A program made the position numbers and the translations under genes. 64,000 bases of DNA from Pasteurella bettyae CCUG 2042 (GTDB lineage Bacteria; Pseudomonadota; Gammaproteobacteria; Enterobacterales; Pasteurellaceae). Where the stretch lies: NCBI RefSeq assembly GCF_000262245.1, contig NZ_AJSX01000047.1, forward strand, positions 120,952 through 184,951, in the 5' to 3' direction. Shown here piece by piece: positions 1 through 9,761 of the stretch. How positions within the stretch are numbered: position 1 is the first letter of the stretch; each line of letters begins with the position of its first letter. The notes beneath the pieces are model-generated. The model was not told where the DNA came from. It saw only the letters and a program-made list of their open reading frames with translations, and did not search any database.

Positions 1-1
1 T

Positions 2-136
2 AATCTGATTCAAGCTGGTTTTCAGATTGAGCAAATTGCAGAACCCATGCTAGCAGATCAAGCACATTGGCAATCAGAATTTAAAGATTTACAGCATCGC
101 CCAGTGTTATTATTCATTAAAGCAAAAAAAATTTAA
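2..136 (+). CDS. C-terminal fragment of an unidentified protein (methyltransferase-like tail)
   Basis: An open frame runs in from the left edge and ends at a TAA at 134-136, giving 44 C-terminal residues. The segment begins around NLIQAGFQIEQIAEP and ends RPVLLFIKAKKI. A helix with 'AGF.I..I.EP' followed by a strand 'P.LLFIKAKK' is the usual ending of class I SAM-dependent methyltransferases, so that is my best guess. No catalytic motif lies inside the window, so the assignment is inference from the tail only. It is followed directly by the his promoter region. Confidence 0.45.
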   Translation, partial: NLIQAGFQIEQIAEPMLADQAHWQSEFKDLQHRPVLLFIKAKKI

Positions 137-143
137 AAAATAC

Positions 144-172
144 TTGCGAAAACGTTTGCATTGGAGTAATTT
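144..172 (+). promoter_or_regulatory. Probable his operon promoter
   Basis: TTGCGA (144-149) and TAATTT (167-172) are separated by 17 bases, a good sigma-70 arrangement. It lies 30 bp upstream of the his leader peptide and just after the stop of the preceding gene. No transcript data, so the call rests on the motif and its position. Confidence 0.55.
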
Positions 173-202
173 TAAACACATCAAGTTTTTGGAGAAAACA
201 AA

Positions 203-250
203 ATGAATTTTAATCGTACTACTCACCATCATCACCATCACCCTGATTAA
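203..250 (+). CDS. hisL: his operon leader peptide
   Basis: A 15-codon reading frame encodes [15 protein letters not shown]: six consecutive histidine codons (CAC CAT CAT CAC CAT CAC) followed by Pro-Asp and TAA. E. coli HisL has the same design and the same His-run/PD ending. A GGAG ribosome site (191-194) precedes the ATG. Ribosome stalling on the His codons when charged tRNA-His is scarce would favour the antiterminator downstream and let RNA polymerase continue into hisG. The gene is often missed by gene callers because it is so short. Confidence 0.95.
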   Translation: MNFNRTTHHHHHHPD

Positions 251-271
251 TCTTTCGGGTATTTGGTGTAT

Positions 272-357
272 GCGGAAGATTCAAATTCTTCCGAGCTCAA
301 GTACGATATAACAAAATAAAAAAACTCTCGGAAGTCGAATTCCGAGAGTTTTTTTTT
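272..357 (+). promoter_or_regulatory. his attenuator: competing antiterminator and terminator
   Basis: Three mutually exclusive structures are readable. An early hairpin pairs CGGAAGA (273-279) with TCTTCCG (287-293). An antiterminator pairs CTTCCGAG (288-295) perfectly with CTCGGAAG (327-334). The terminator uses the same 327-334 strand against 340-350. This is the classic his attenuation layout: with the leader peptide fully translated the terminator forms, and with stalling at the His codons the 288-295/327-334 pairing wins. Confidence 0.85.
323..357 (+). terminator. his attenuator terminator hairpin
   Basis: Perfect 11-bp stem AACTCTCGGAA (323-333) / TTCCGAGAGTT (340-350), six-base loop, then an uninterrupted T run to 357. 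It lies 40 bp before hisG and is the regulated stop of the leader transcript. Confidence 0.92.
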
Positions 358-396
358 ACACAGAATTTAGTTAAAGAATCAATAAGAGGACATATT

Positions 397-1296
397 ATGC
401 AAACACAAAATCGTTTACGTATTGCAATACAAAAAAAAGGACGTTTAAGCCAAGATTGTAGTGAACTTCTTAAACAATGTGGGGTAAAAATTATTTGGAA
501 TGATCAACGTTTAATTGCTTATTCAGAAAATCTACCAATTGAAATTTTACGTGTACGTGATGATGATATTCCAGGTTTGATTTTTGCAGGCGTGGCGGAT
601 CTTGGCATTATTGGTGAAAATGTTTTGGAGGAAGAAGAATTAGGTCGTTTAGTAGCTGGCGAAACTGTCGAGTATAAAAAGCTTCGTCAATTAGATTTTG
701 GTGGTTGTCGTTTATCTTTAGCCATTGATCGTGATCGTCAATATCAAGGAGTAAAAGATTTAAATGATGCATTAATTGCCACATCTTATCCCAACTTATT
801 GAAACGTTATATGAAAGAACAGGACGTACCTTTTAAAAGCATCTTATTAAATGGTTCTGTAGAAGTTGCACCAAGTGCGGGCATTGCTAATGCGATTTGT
901 GATTTAGTGTCTTCAGGAGCAACATTAGAAGCTAATGGTTTGAAGGAAGTGGAAGTCATCTATCGCTCAACGGCTTGTTTAATTCAACGTGCAGAACCGC
1001 TTTCAGAGGAAAAACAAGCCTTAGTGGATAAATTATTGACACGAATTCAAGGCGTACAACAAGCAGGTGAATCTAAATACATTATGCTACATGCACCAAA
1101 AGATAAATTAGAAAAAATCACCGCACTTTTACCAGGTGTGGAAAATCCAACCATTCTGCCATTAGCTCATGATGATAGCAAAGTTGCAATGCATGTGGTC
1201 AGTCAGGAAAATCTATTTTGGGAAACCATGGAAGCATTAAAAGAAATGGGAGCAAGTTCAATTTTAGTCTTGCCTATTGAAAAAATGTTGGCATAA
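397..1296 (+). CDS. hisG: ATP phosphoribosyltransferase, long form (first step of histidine synthesis)
   Basis: Cytosolic enzyme joining ATP and PRPP to make N1-(5-phosphoribosyl)-ATP, the committed and feedback-controlled step. The 299-residue length is the HisG-long form, with an N-terminal periplasmic-binding-protein-like pair of lobes (about 1-220) and a C-terminal regulatory ACT-like domain (about 225-299, with [17 protein letters not shown]). The '[31 protein letters not shown]' region (about 150-180) holds the PRPP-binding loop. An AGAGGA ribosome site precedes the ATG. The gene has the AT-rich codon use of the rest of the chromosome and carries a reverse uptake core at 1120-1128. Confidence 0.97.
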   Translation: MQTQNRLRIAIQKKGRLSQDCSELLKQCGVKIIWNDQRLIAYSENLPIEILRVRDDDIPGLIFAGVADLGIIGENVLEEEELGRLVAGETVEYKKLRQLDFGGCRLSLAIDRDRQYQGVKDLNDALIATSYPNLLKRYMKEQDVPFKSILLNGSVEVAPSAGIANAICDLVSSGATLEANGLKEVEVIYRSTACLIQRAEPLSEEKQALVDKLLTRIQGVQQAGESKYIMLHAPKDKLEKITALLPGVENPTILPLAHDDSKVAMHVVSQENLFWETMEALKEMGASSILVLPIEKMLA

Positions 1297-1346
1297 AAGT
1301 GCGGTCAGATTTTCAGAAATTTTTAAATATCAATTAAGGATAAGGT

Positions 1347-2627
1347 ATGAAAACCCTAATTTGGAATAATTTAACAGTTGTAGAAAAACAACAATATCTT
1401 TCTCGACCTGCACAAGTGATTGGAGACAAAATCAAACTTGCCGTAGATGAAATTAAAGCAAAGGTGTTGGCGAATGGCGATCAAGCCTTATTTGAGCTTA
1501 GTGAAAAATTCGATAAAGTAAAATTAGATAGCTTATTGATTTCACAAGAACAAATTCAACAAGCAGAAGAGGCTATTCCAGAAGAATTAAAAAAAGCCAT
1601 TCAAAATGCAAAAGCGAATATTGAGGCTTTCCACAAAGCTCAACAACCCTCAATGGTCGATATAGAAACTCAACCCGGTGTGCGTTGCCAAGTGCTAACA
1701 CGTCCGATTAATGCGGTGGGGTTATATATTCCTGGTGGTTCAGCACCATTATTTTCAACCGTATTAATGCTTTCGATTCCAGCAAAAATTGCAGGTTGTA
1801 AACGTATTGTACTTTGTTCTCCGCCTCCGATTGCAAAAGAAATTCTTTATACTGCCAAGCTTTGCGGTGTGGAAACCATTTATGCGGTCGGCGGTGCGCA
1901 AGGGATTATTGCCCTTGCTTATGGCACTGAAACTATTGAAAAAGTGGATAAGATTTTTGGACCTGGAAATGCCTTTGTCACCGAAGCAAAACGCCAAGTA
2001 GCACAACAAGGCACCGCTATTGATATGCCAGCAGGCCCATCAGAAGTGTTAGTAATCGCCGATGAAAAAGCCGATCCAGTCTTTATTGCTAGCGATCTTC
2101 TTTCACAAGCTGAGCATGGTCCTGATTCCCAAGTTATTTTAGTTACCACCAGTGAAAAATTAGCAAAATTGGTGAATCAAGAACTTGAAAAACAAGTTGC
2201 CGTTTTGCCTCGTAGTGAAACTGCTCGTAAAGCCCTTTCACATAGTCGCACATTTATTGCCGAAGATTTACAACAAGCTGTTCAAATAAGCAATGAATAC
2301 GCACCAGAACACTTAATTGTGCAAACTGAAAATGCACGATCATTACTGGATAGTTTAGACAACGCAGGTTCTATTTTCTTAGGCGCATATTCACCTGAGT
2401 CCATGGGAGATTACGCAAGCGGTACGAATCACGTATTACCTACTTACGGTTACACCAAAACCTATTCAAGTTTAGGTTTAGCGGACTTTAGCAAGCGTAT
2501 GACGGTGCAAGAACTGACTCCGCAAGGCTTTAAAACATTAGCACAGACGGTGGAACTCATGGCTCACGCAGAGCTACTGGATGCACATAAAAATGCAGTG
2601 ACTTTGCGTTTAGCCAAGATTAAATAA
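1347..2627 (+). CDS. hisD: Histidinol dehydrogenase
   Basis: Zinc enzyme oxidising L-histidinol to L-histidine with two NAD+, the last two steps of the pathway. The 426-residue length is normal. Family signatures visible include the glycine-rich '[16 protein letters not shown]' near residue 128, '[16 protein letters not shown]', '[13 protein letters not shown]', '[11 protein letters not shown]', and the metal/catalytic stretch '[13 protein letters not shown]' with 'NEYAPEHL' further on. An uptake sequence sits between hisG and hisD (core 1297-1305). Base composition is AT-rich like hisG, in contrast to hisC that follows. Confidence 0.97.
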   Translation: MKTLIWNNLTVVEKQQYLSRPAQVIGDKIKLAVDEIKAKVLANGDQALFELSEKFDKVKLDSLLISQEQIQQAEEAIPEELKKAIQNAKANIEAFHKAQQPSMVDIETQPGVRCQVLTRPINAVGLYIPGGSAPLFSTVLMLSIPAKIAGCKRIVLCSPPPIAKEILYTAKLCGVETIYAVGGAQGIIALAYGTETIEKVDKIFGPGNAFVTEAKRQVAQQGTAIDMPAGPSEVLVIADEKADPVFIASDLLSQAEHGPDSQVILVTTSEKLAKLVNQELEKQVAVLPRSETARKALSHSRTFIAEDLQQAVQISNEYAPEHLIVQTENARSLLDSLDNAGSIFLGAYSPESMGDYASGTNHVLPTYGYTKTYSSLGLADFSKRMTVQELTPQGFKTLAQTVELMAHAELLDAHKNAVTLRLAKIK

Positions 2628-2673
2628 TATAAAAGTGCGGTCGTTTTTGAAAAAATTTTATAGGATGAACAAT

Positions 2674-3738
2674 ATGTCAATCACAACACTTTCAAGAAAA
2701 AATATACAAGCTTTAACTCCTTACCAATCCGCCCGTAAATTGGGCGGCAACGGCACGATTTGGCTCAATGCGAACGAATACCCAACTTCGCCTGATTTTC
2801 AGCTCAGCGGTAAAGATTTAAACCGCTACCCAGAACCGCAACCGCAGGCAGTGATTGAAAACTACGCTCGTTATGCAGGCGTGCAGCCTGAAAATGTGAT
2901 CGTCACTCGTGGCGGCGATGAGGGCATTGAGCTGGCGATTAAAGCCTTCTGCCAGCCTGATCAAGATGCGATTTTATACTGTCCGCCTACTTACGGAATG
3001 TATGCGGTGAGTGCTGAAACCATCGGTGTGGAAATGGTGACCATTAACCAAACCACCGAATTCCAGCTCGATTTGCCGAAAATCAAACAGGCTTTGGCGG
3101 AGAAATCGAATATCAAGGTGGTGTTTGTCTGCAATCCGAACAACCCGACTGGCACGCTACTCAACCGAGCCGATGTGCTGGAATTGCTCGAAATGACTCG
3201 CAACCGTGCAATTTTGGTGCTCGATGAGGCGTATATCGAATTTACGCAAGCGGTCACTTTTGTATCAGAAATTGCAAATTATCCGCACCTTGCGATTATC
3301 CGCACGCTCTCTAAAGCCTTTGCTTTGGCAGGGCTGCGTTGCGGTTTTGTGTTGGCGAACCCAGAGCTAATTGAAATTCTCAACAAAGTCATCGCCCCTT
3401 ACCCAATCCCTGTGCCGAGTGCCGATATTGCTGAGCAAGCCTTACGCCCCGCGAATATTGAGCTCGTCAAACAACGTGTGCAAGGCATTCTCAACGGTCG
3501 GGATTGGCTGATTAAAGAACTCGCCAAATTGCCAAATGTGGTAGAAATTTTCGACACCCACGCCAACTATGTGCTGGTAAAATTCCAAGATGGACAAAAA
3601 GTGTTCAAAGCCTTGTGGGACGAGGGAATTATCCTGCGTGACCAACACAAAGCAGTGAATTTAGCCAACTGCGTGCGAATTACCATCGGCACAGATGAAG
3701 AAAATGCGAAAGTGATTGAATCCATTAAAAATATCTAA
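2674..3738 (+). CDS. hisC: Histidinol-phosphate aminotransferase
   Basis: PLP enzyme converting imidazole-acetol phosphate plus glutamate to histidinol phosphate. Fold-type I motifs are present: 'RGGDEGIELA', 'CNPNNPTG', 'DEAYIEF' and the PLP lysine in 'RTLSKAFALAGLRCGF'. The frame is open further upstream from a GTG inside an uptake sequence (2635). I prefer ATG 2674, preceded by AGGA at suitable spacing, which gives 354 residues starting MSITTLSRKN as in relatives. Codon use changes sharply to GC-rich here: 34 of 60 bases are G/C at 3121-3180 against 17 of 60 in hisG at 481-540. This suggests a replaced segment. Confidence 0.96.
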   Translation: MSITTLSRKNIQALTPYQSARKLGGNGTIWLNANEYPTSPDFQLSGKDLNRYPEPQPQAVIENYARYAGVQPENVIVTRGGDEGIELAIKAFCQPDQDAILYCPPTYGMYAVSAETIGVEMVTINQTTEFQLDLPKIKQALAEKSNIKVVFVCNPNNPTGTLLNRADVLELLEMTRNRAILVLDEAYIEFTQAVTFVSEIANYPHLAIIRTLSKAFALAGLRCGFVLANPELIEILNKVIAPYPIPVPSADIAEQALRPANIELVKQRVQGILNGRDWLIKELAKLPNVVEIFDTHANYVLVKFQDGQKVFKALWDEGIILRDQHKAVNLANCVRITIGTDEENAKVIESIKNI

Positions 3739-3750
3739 CAGGAGAACCAA

Positions 3751-4839
3751 ATGCAACCAATCCTTTTTATCGACCGTGACGGCACGCTGATTGACGAGCC
3801 GAAAACCGATTTCCAAATTGACAGCCTTGAAAAGCTGAAATTTGAGCCGAATGTGATTCCTGCTCTGCTGAAACTCAAACATAAATACCGTTTTGTGATG
3901 GTGTCTAACCAAGATGGCTTAGGCACGAGTGCTTTTCCGCAGGCGGATTTTGACAAGCCACACAATGCGATGATGGCGTTATTCAGCTCGCAAGGCATTG
4001 AATTTGATGAAGTTTTGATTTGTCCGCACAAGCCTGAGGACGGCTGTGATTGCCGTAAGCCGCACACGAAATTGTTACAAAAATACATTGATCGTGAGCT
4101 GTTTGACCCTGCCCAAAGTTTCGTGATTGGCGACCGTGCCACTGATGTGCAGCTGGCGGAAAATCTCGGCATTCGTGCCTTGCAATATCACCCTGAAAAA
4201 CTGAATTGGGATTTGATTGCGGAAAAATTGCTAGGCGAAAGCGTCACCAACCACGGCAACCGCACGCCACGCTACGCCGAAGTGGTTCGCAAAACCAAAG
4301 AAACCGACATCAAAGTGCAAGTGTGGCTGGACGAAACGGGCGTGAATGAAATCAGCACAGGCGTGGGCTTTTTCGACCATATGCTCGACCAAATCGCCAC
4401 CCACGGCGGTTTTAGAATGAACATCACCACCAAAGGCGACCTGTGGATTGACGAACATCACACCGTGGAAGACACCGCTCTCGCCCTTGGCACTGCCTTA
4501 AAACAAGCCATCGGCGACAAACGCGGCATCTCCCGCTTCGGCTTCGTGTTGCCGATGGACGAATGCAAAGCCGAATGTGCAATGGATTTATCGGGCAGAC
4601 CGTTCATCAAGTTCAAAGCCGAATTCAAACGCGACAAAGTGGGCGATTTCAGCACCGAACTAACCGAGCATTTCTTCCAATCCATCGCTTTCACTATGCT
4701 TGCCACGTTGCACCTCAAAGCCAAAGGCGACAACGACCACCACAAAATCGAAAGCCTGTTCAAAGTGTTCGGCAGAACGCTTAGACAAGCGATTCGGATT
4801 GAGGGGGATGCGTTGCCGAGTTCGAAGGGTGTATTGTAA
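3751..4839 (+). CDS. hisB: Bifunctional histidinol-phosphatase / imidazoleglycerol-phosphate dehydratase
   Basis: A 362-residue fusion. Residues 1-165 are a HAD-family phosphatase with nucleophile motif '[10 protein letters not shown]' near residue 8 and a Zn-type '[17 protein letters not shown]' loop. Residues about 170-362 are the dehydratase with its metal-binding histidine motifs '[15 protein letters not shown]', '[14 protein letters not shown]' and '[16 protein letters not shown]'. It performs steps 6 and 8 of the pathway. The fused form is typical of gammaproteobacteria. It is in the GC-rich block and 12 bp after hisC. Confidence 0.97.
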   Translation: MQPILFIDRDGTLIDEPKTDFQIDSLEKLKFEPNVIPALLKLKHKYRFVMVSNQDGLGTSAFPQADFDKPHNAMMALFSSQGIEFDEVLICPHKPEDGCDCRKPHTKLLQKYIDRELFDPAQSFVIGDRATDVQLAENLGIRALQYHPEKLNWDLIAEKLLGESVTNHGNRTPRYAEVVRKTKETDIKVQVWLDETGVNEISTGVGFFDHMLDQIATHGGFRMNITTKGDLWIDEHHTVEDTALALGTALKQAIGDKRGISRFGFVLPMDECKAECAMDLSGRPFIKFKAEFKRDKVGDFSTELTEHFFQSIAFTMLATLHLKAKGDNDHHKIESLFKVFGRTLRQAIRIEGDALPSSKGVL

Positions 4840-4868
4840 ATGGTAGGGTCGTGCATCGCAAGCCCGAA

Positions 4869-4914
4869 AAGTGCGGTGGTTTTTGCAAAGTTTTTGGGGA
4901 AATTGACCGCTTGT
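4869..4914. repeat. Facing DNA uptake sequences of two different subtypes
   Basis: An exact Haemophilus-type core AAGTGCGGT (4869-4877) faces an exact reverse ACCGCTTGT (4906-4914), the reverse complement of the Actinobacillus-pleuropneumoniae-type core ACAAGCGGT. Both have AT-rich flanks. They lie in the hisB to unknown-gene gap and may form a loose hairpin. Confidence 0.75.
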
Positions 4915-4940
4915 GAATTTATTTTATCAAGAGTTTATGT

Positions 4941-5588
4941 ATGAAAGATGGCTATTTAGAATTTTTTAAAAGATTCGAGATTACAGATGACAATTTATTA
5001 GATTTTGCTCATTCATCTATTATTCTAATTCAAAAAGATAAAGCTGATGCTGAATGGGAAGCATTGAAAAATAAAATAGACCAAAAAGATAAGTCTATAT
5101 ATGTAAGATCTTATGGTAGAAATGGTTCAGGAAATCATTTATATCAGGAATTTTATAAATATCTTTTTAATTGTAATGTGAAAGTTGACCCCACTAATAA
5201 TAATTATCCGACCAAAATGTTACAGGATTTGACAGGATTGAATAAAAAAGGAAAGAGCCCTAACTTAAGAAATTATCAGGTGTCTCATATATTTGGTAAT
5301 ACCAAAAATCCATATTCCTTTTGTGCTCCTTGGAATGTAGTTTTTATACCTAAAATCTTAGATCCATTTACTGGACATGAAAGTAAAGGAGAATTAACAA
5401 GTAAGATTAAAAAATTATATCAAGATATAATATGGGAGAAATATGAGAATTTAATTATAGACTACAATAATTTGATGTTATCTTTGGAAGCAAAGATTGA
5501 TAATTTTATAAAGGAACATCAGAGTCAACATCAACGGTTTTATAATTCTATTCGTAGTGAATTTTCTAAAATTGAAAAGAAGGATTAA
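4941..5588 (+). CDS. Unknown protein with an HNH-nuclease-like H-N-H pattern, inside the his operon
   Basis: 215 residues, not a histidine enzyme, and I do not recognise the family. It is very AT-rich compared with hisB and hisH on either side, and fits tightly, with its stop two bases before the hisH start. The central region contains 'YQVSHIFGNTKNPYSF' (H116), 'APWNVVFIPK' (N132) and 'PFTGHESKG' (H146). The spacing resembles a beta-beta-alpha-metal HNH nuclease core without zinc cysteines. The C-terminal third is predicted helical and rich in Lys/Glu. There is no signal peptide or membrane segment. A nuclease role (restriction-like or selfish) is inference; the inserted position is directly visible. 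Confidence 0.6.
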   Translation: MKDGYLEFFKRFEITDDNLLDFAHSSIILIQKDKADAEWEALKNKIDQKDKSIYVRSYGRNGSGNHLYQEFYKYLFNCNVKVDPTNNNYPTKMLQDLTGLNKKGKSPNLRNYQVSHIFGNTKNPYSFCAPWNVVFIPKILDPFTGHESKGELTSKIKKLYQDIIWEKYENLIIDYNNLMLSLEAKIDNFIKEHQSQHQRFYNSIRSEFSKIEKKD

Positions 5589-5590
5589 AA

Positions 5591-6184
5591 TTGCAAAACC
5601 TCGTAATCATCGACACAGGCTGTGCCAACCTGTCTTCGGTCAAATTTGCGTTTGACCGCCTTGGCATTCAGGCGGAGATTTCTCGTTATCTCGGCAAAAT
5701 CCAATCTGCGGACAAACTGCTGCTGCCCGGTGTAGGGACAGCGATTGCGGCGATGAAAAACTTACAGGATCGCCAGCTGATTGAAACCATTCAAAACGCC
5801 ACCCAGCCGATGCTTGGTATTTGCTTGGGAATGCAGCTGATGACCGAATTTTCCAGCGAAGGCAATGTGGAAACGTTGAACCTAATGAGCGGCAAAACTG
5901 ATTTGTTGTCGAACACAGGTTTGCCGCTGCCGCATATGGGCTGGAATAAGGTCAATTACGCCAAAGACCATCCGCTGTTCCACGGCATCGAGCAGGACAG
6001 CCATTTCTATTTTGTGCATAGTTATGGCGTACTGACGAATGAAAATACCATTGCCACTTGCAATTACGGCGTGGATTTTTCAGCAGCGATTGCAAGTAAA
6101 AACTTCTACGGCGTACAGTTCCACCCAGAGCGTTCAGGGGCGGCTGGTGCGAAGTTATTGCGGAATTTTGTGGAGAATGTGTAA
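5591..6184 (+). CDS. hisH: Imidazole glycerol phosphate synthase, glutaminase subunit
   Basis: Class I glutamine amidotransferase that makes ammonia for HisF. Catalytic cysteine in 'LGICLGMQLM' (about residue 77), and His/Glu in 'YGVQFHPERSG' near residue 178-180. Length 197 is normal. The start is TTG at 5591, supported by AGAAGGA (5577-5583) inside the end of the preceding gene and by the family start 'NLVIIDTGCANLSSV'. A rare start codon plus an inserted upstream gene suggests translation may partly depend on coupling. It is in the GC-rich block. Confidence 0.95.
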   Translation: MQNLVIIDTGCANLSSVKFAFDRLGIQAEISRYLGKIQSADKLLLPGVGTAIAAMKNLQDRQLIETIQNATQPMLGICLGMQLMTEFSSEGNVETLNLMSGKTDLLSNTGLPLPHMGWNKVNYAKDHPLFHGIEQDSHFYFVHSYGVLTNENTIATCNYGVDFSAAIASKNFYGVQFHPERSGAAGAKLLRNFVENV

Positions 6185-6840
6185 TGGAAGTATTGGCATT
6201 AAAAATTGGTTTAGTGGAAGAAGTCACTTTTGCAGATGGGGCAACCTTGGCAAGTGCTATCCGTAAACAACCTGTAGATGAAATGGTTATTAATGAATTA
6301 GGTGCATTAGGCAATGATGTGGGACTAAAAGCACATCATGGTGGCGTAGACAAAGCCTTATTCTTTATGGCAGATAAAACTTTTGAAAAATTGACCGCAC
6401 TTATTGGAAAAAACTTTAACTGGCAAGGCACGGCGATATATGGTGAAAATTTTATCGTCTCTGAATTAGATGAAACAAATGTTTGTGTGGGCGATCGGTA
6501 TCAAATTGGCTCAGCGGTTTTAGAAGTTTCTCAACCTCGTAAACCTTGCGAATGGTTGTCACTTAATTCAGGTGTTAAAGAAACTCAACATATCGTACGT
6601 GAGCAAGGGCTAACAGGCTGGTATGTTCGTGTGATTCAATCTGGTGGTTGCCAAAAAGGTGACAGAATCCACCGCTTACAGCGACCTTTCCCAACACTTA
6701 ATATTATGCACTTAAACCAACTGATTAGCCAAAAGCCAACGGAAGCGATTCGTAAAGATTTAGAACAAGCGCTTGCTTGTGAGCTGTTGGCAGAAGCCTT
6801 TAAAAGAGCCTTGAGAAATCAGTTATCACGTATTAGCTAA
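6184..6840 (+). CDS. yiiM: YiiM-type MOSC-domain protein (molybdenum-cofactor N-hydroxylated purine reductase family)
   Basis: 218 residues. MOSC core at about 25-160 with 'HHGGVDKALFF' (51-61) and the cofactor-liganding cysteine in 'QPRKPCEWLS' (C122). A C-terminal helical '3-alpha' region (about 165-215) is as in E. coli YiiM, which reduces 6-N-hydroxylaminopurine and so detoxifies mutagenic base analogues. The ATG overlaps the hisH stop (TAATG), so it is translated in the his operon although it has no role in histidine synthesis. It is AT-rich, with a reverse uptake core at 6394-6402, unlike flanking hisH and hisA. Family assignment is confident, the substrate less so. Confidence 0.85.
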   Translation: MEVLALKIGLVEEVTFADGATLASAIRKQPVDEMVINELGALGNDVGLKAHHGGVDKALFFMADKTFEKLTALIGKNFNWQGTAIYGENFIVSELDETNVCVGDRYQIGSAVLEVSQPRKPCEWLSLNSGVKETQHIVREQGLTGWYVRVIQSGGCQKGDRIHRLQRPFPTLNIMHLNQLISQKPTEAIRKDLEQALACELLAEAFKRALRNQLSRIS

Positions 6841-8381
<1,541 letters not shown>

Positions 8382-8383
8382 TA

Positions 8384-8436
8384 CCGACAGCGACTTTGTC
8401 GCAATCGGTTATGCATAATTCGGTGGCTTTGCCACC
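8384..8436 (-). repeat. Two-hairpin repeat, copy A (inverted orientation)
   Basis: Read on the minus strand: hairpin 1 GGTGGCAAAGCCACC (8436-8422), a linker ending in AATTATGCATAA (8420-8409), then hairpin 2 (8408-8384) with outer arms CCGA/TCGG and inner arms GCGAC/GTCGC. The linker matches copies B and C in 11 of 12 positions while the stems differ. It starts 2 bp after the hisF stop. Confidence 0.8.
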
Positions 8437-8451
8437 CTGTTAGGAAAGAAA

Positions 8452-8907
8452 ATGAGTTATACAAAATTACTCTATCATATTGTTTTTCGTACTAAATATG
8501 GTGAGCCAACAATCGTAGAAGAACACGAAGCAATGTTGTATCGTTATATTTGGGGTTATGTGCAAGAACAAGATGCAGTACTTTACCGAATTAATGGAAT
8601 GCCAGATCATTTACATTTGTTTGTGGAATTGAAGGCAACTACCAATGTTGCAGATTTCGTGAAGCATTTGAAAAATAGTACTCATTTATTTTTAGAACGA
8701 CATCGTAAGTATTTCCCCGATTTTTATGCGTGGTCAAAAGGTTATTGTGCTTTAACTTATAGCCAACGAGAAAAAGACAAAATTATCAATTACATAAAAA
8801 ATCAAAAAGCACATCATCAAAGCCAAAATTTCGTTGATGAAATTAAATTTTTATTGATGGATTATGGTATTGAATATAATGAAGTGTATTTTGAACGAAA
8901 TTTATAG
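8452..8907 (+). CDS. IS200-like (Y1, HUH) transposase, possibly a REP-associated tyrosine transposase
   Basis: 151 residues. HUH metal motif H-L-H at 53-55 in '[11 protein letters not shown]'; catalytic tyrosine probably Y114 in 'IINYIKNQ'; the family '[12 protein letters not shown]' strand lies at 94-105. All catalytic elements are present, so it looks intact. It has no TnpB partner. RBS AGGAAAG (8442-8448) precedes the ATG. Its stop codon overlaps the first base of repeat copy B. It is AT-rich relative to hisF and hisIE. It could be a simple IS200 relative, but the paired inverted repeats favour the RAYT type. Confidence 0.88.
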   Translation: MSYTKLLYHIVFRTKYGEPTIVEEHEAMLYRYIWGYVQEQDAVLYRINGMPDHLHLFVELKATTNVADFVKHLKNSTHLFLERHRKYFPDFYAWSKGYCALTYSQREKDKIINYIKNQKAHHQSQNFVDEIKFLLMDYGIEYNEVYFERNL

Positions 8908-8958
8908 GTGGCAAAGCCACCTAATTATGCGTAACCCAGTACGGCTTGCCGTGCTGGG
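8906..8958 (+). repeat. Two-hairpin repeat, copy B
   Basis: Hairpin 1 AGGTGGCAAAGCCACCT (8906-8922), linker AATTATGCGTAA (8923-8934), hairpin 2 (8935-8958) with arms CCCAG/CTGGG and ACGGC/GCCGT. It ends 13 bp before the hisIE start and so lies in the intercistronic mRNA. Confidence 0.85.
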
Positions 8959-8971
8959 AAAAGGAAAAAAT

Positions 8972-9610
8972 ATGCAAAACAAAATCAACTGGCAAAAAGT
9001 AGATGACCTCCTCCCCGTTATCGTCCAAAACGCCAAAACCTGCGAAGTGCTAATGCTTGGCTATATGAATGCGGAAGCGTTGGAAAAAACGCTTGCGGAA
9101 AAACGGATGACTTTTTTCTCCCGCACCAAACAACGCCTTTGGACGAAAGGCGAAACTTCGGGGCATTTTTTGAATGTGGTGGATATGAGTTTAGATTGTG
9201 ATAACGACACCTTGCTGATTCTTGCCGATCCGATCGGCGAAACCTGCCACACAGGGGCGGAGAGCTGTTTTCATCAGTTTGAACAAGAACAGCCCGATTG
9301 GATCTTTTTCAGCAAATTAGAGCGAATGATCGCCGAACGCAAAAATGCCGATCCTGAAAGTTCCTACACCGCCAAACTCTACGCCAAAGGTACGCACAAA
9401 ATCGCCCAAAAAGTGGGGGAAGAAGCGGTAGAAACAGTGATTGCAGCCATGGCGAATGATAAGGAAGAGTTAATCGGCGAAGTGGCAGATTTAGCGTATC
9501 ATCTCACAGTGATGTTGCACAATGCTGATCTCTCGTGGTCGGAGGTAAATGCGAAGTTGAAAGCACGCAACAAAGGGATTGGACTGCACCCTGAGGGTTC
9601 AAATAAATAA
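8972..9610 (+). CDS. hisI: Bifunctional phosphoribosyl-AMP cyclohydrolase / phosphoribosyl-ATP pyrophosphatase
   Basis: 212 residues from ATG 8972 (AAAGGAAAAAA upstream); longer in-frame extensions run back into the repeat and transposase and are not credible. HisI half (about 1-115) carries the zinc/metal motif '[12 protein letters not shown]' and '[12 protein letters not shown]'. HisE half (about 120-205) carries '[15 protein letters not shown]' and '[13 protein letters not shown]'. It performs steps 2 and 3 of the pathway and ends the operon. It is in the GC-rich block. Usually called hisIE. Confidence 0.96.
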   Translation: MQNKINWQKVDDLLPVIVQNAKTCEVLMLGYMNAEALEKTLAEKRMTFFSRTKQRLWTKGETSGHFLNVVDMSLDCDNDTLLILADPIGETCHTGAESCFHQFEQEQPDWIFFSKLERMIAERKNADPESSYTAKLYAKGTHKIAQKVGEEAVETVIAAMANDKEELIGEVADLAYHLTVMLHNADLSWSEVNAKLKARNKGIGLHPEGSNK

Positions 9611-9631
9611 AGATTGTGTTATCGTTTTCTA

Positions 9632-9678
9632 AAGTGCGGTATAAATTTTAAAAATTTATACCGAACTTAATCTTTTTT
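9632..9678 (+). terminator. Terminator of the his operon, built on an uptake sequence
   Basis: Stem CGGTATAAATTTT (9637-9649) / AAAATTTATACCG (9651-9663), extended outward by an uptake core AAGTGCGGT (9632-9640) facing a degenerate ACCGAACTT, followed by a T-rich run at 9671-9677. It lies 20 bp after hisIE. Confidence 0.8.
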
Positions 9679-9761
9679 ATCGAGAAGATATTGAATGTCG
9701 TTCTCTTTCATTTTAAAATCAGTCAATTTGACCAAAATAATCAAAAAAAGGGAGCATAAAT

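Larger units (their letters stand above)
8384..8958 (+). mobile_element. IS200/RAYT-like unit bounded by inverted two-hairpin repeats
   Basis: A Y1 transposase gene is flanked on the left by copy A (inverted) and on the right by copy B (direct) of the same structured repeat. About 29 nt are near-identical in inverted orientation: GGTTAYGCATAATT, one base, then GGTGGCTTTGCCACC. REP-associated tyrosine transposases (RAYTs) are characteristically flanked by their palindromic repeats in this way. The unit sits between hisF and hisIE without breaking either gene. No target duplication is expected or seen for this family. Confidence 0.7.

Noticed and set aside
2414..2422. GCAAGCGGT near-matches to the Actinobacillus uptake core in hisD, hisC, hisA and menC
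   Set aside because: Only 8 of 9 positions match, they lie in codons, lack the AT extension, and occur also in ordinary AT-rich genes.
3735..4172. Long antisense reading frames under his genes, aroQ-acc and mnmE
   Set aside because: They mirror the codon structure of well-supported genes, lack ribosome sites and show no recognisable protein features.
4842..4864. GTAGGGTCGTGC...GCAAGCCCG after hisB as a REP-like element
   Set aside because: Arms pair poorly and I found no second copy in the window; at best a degenerate remnant.
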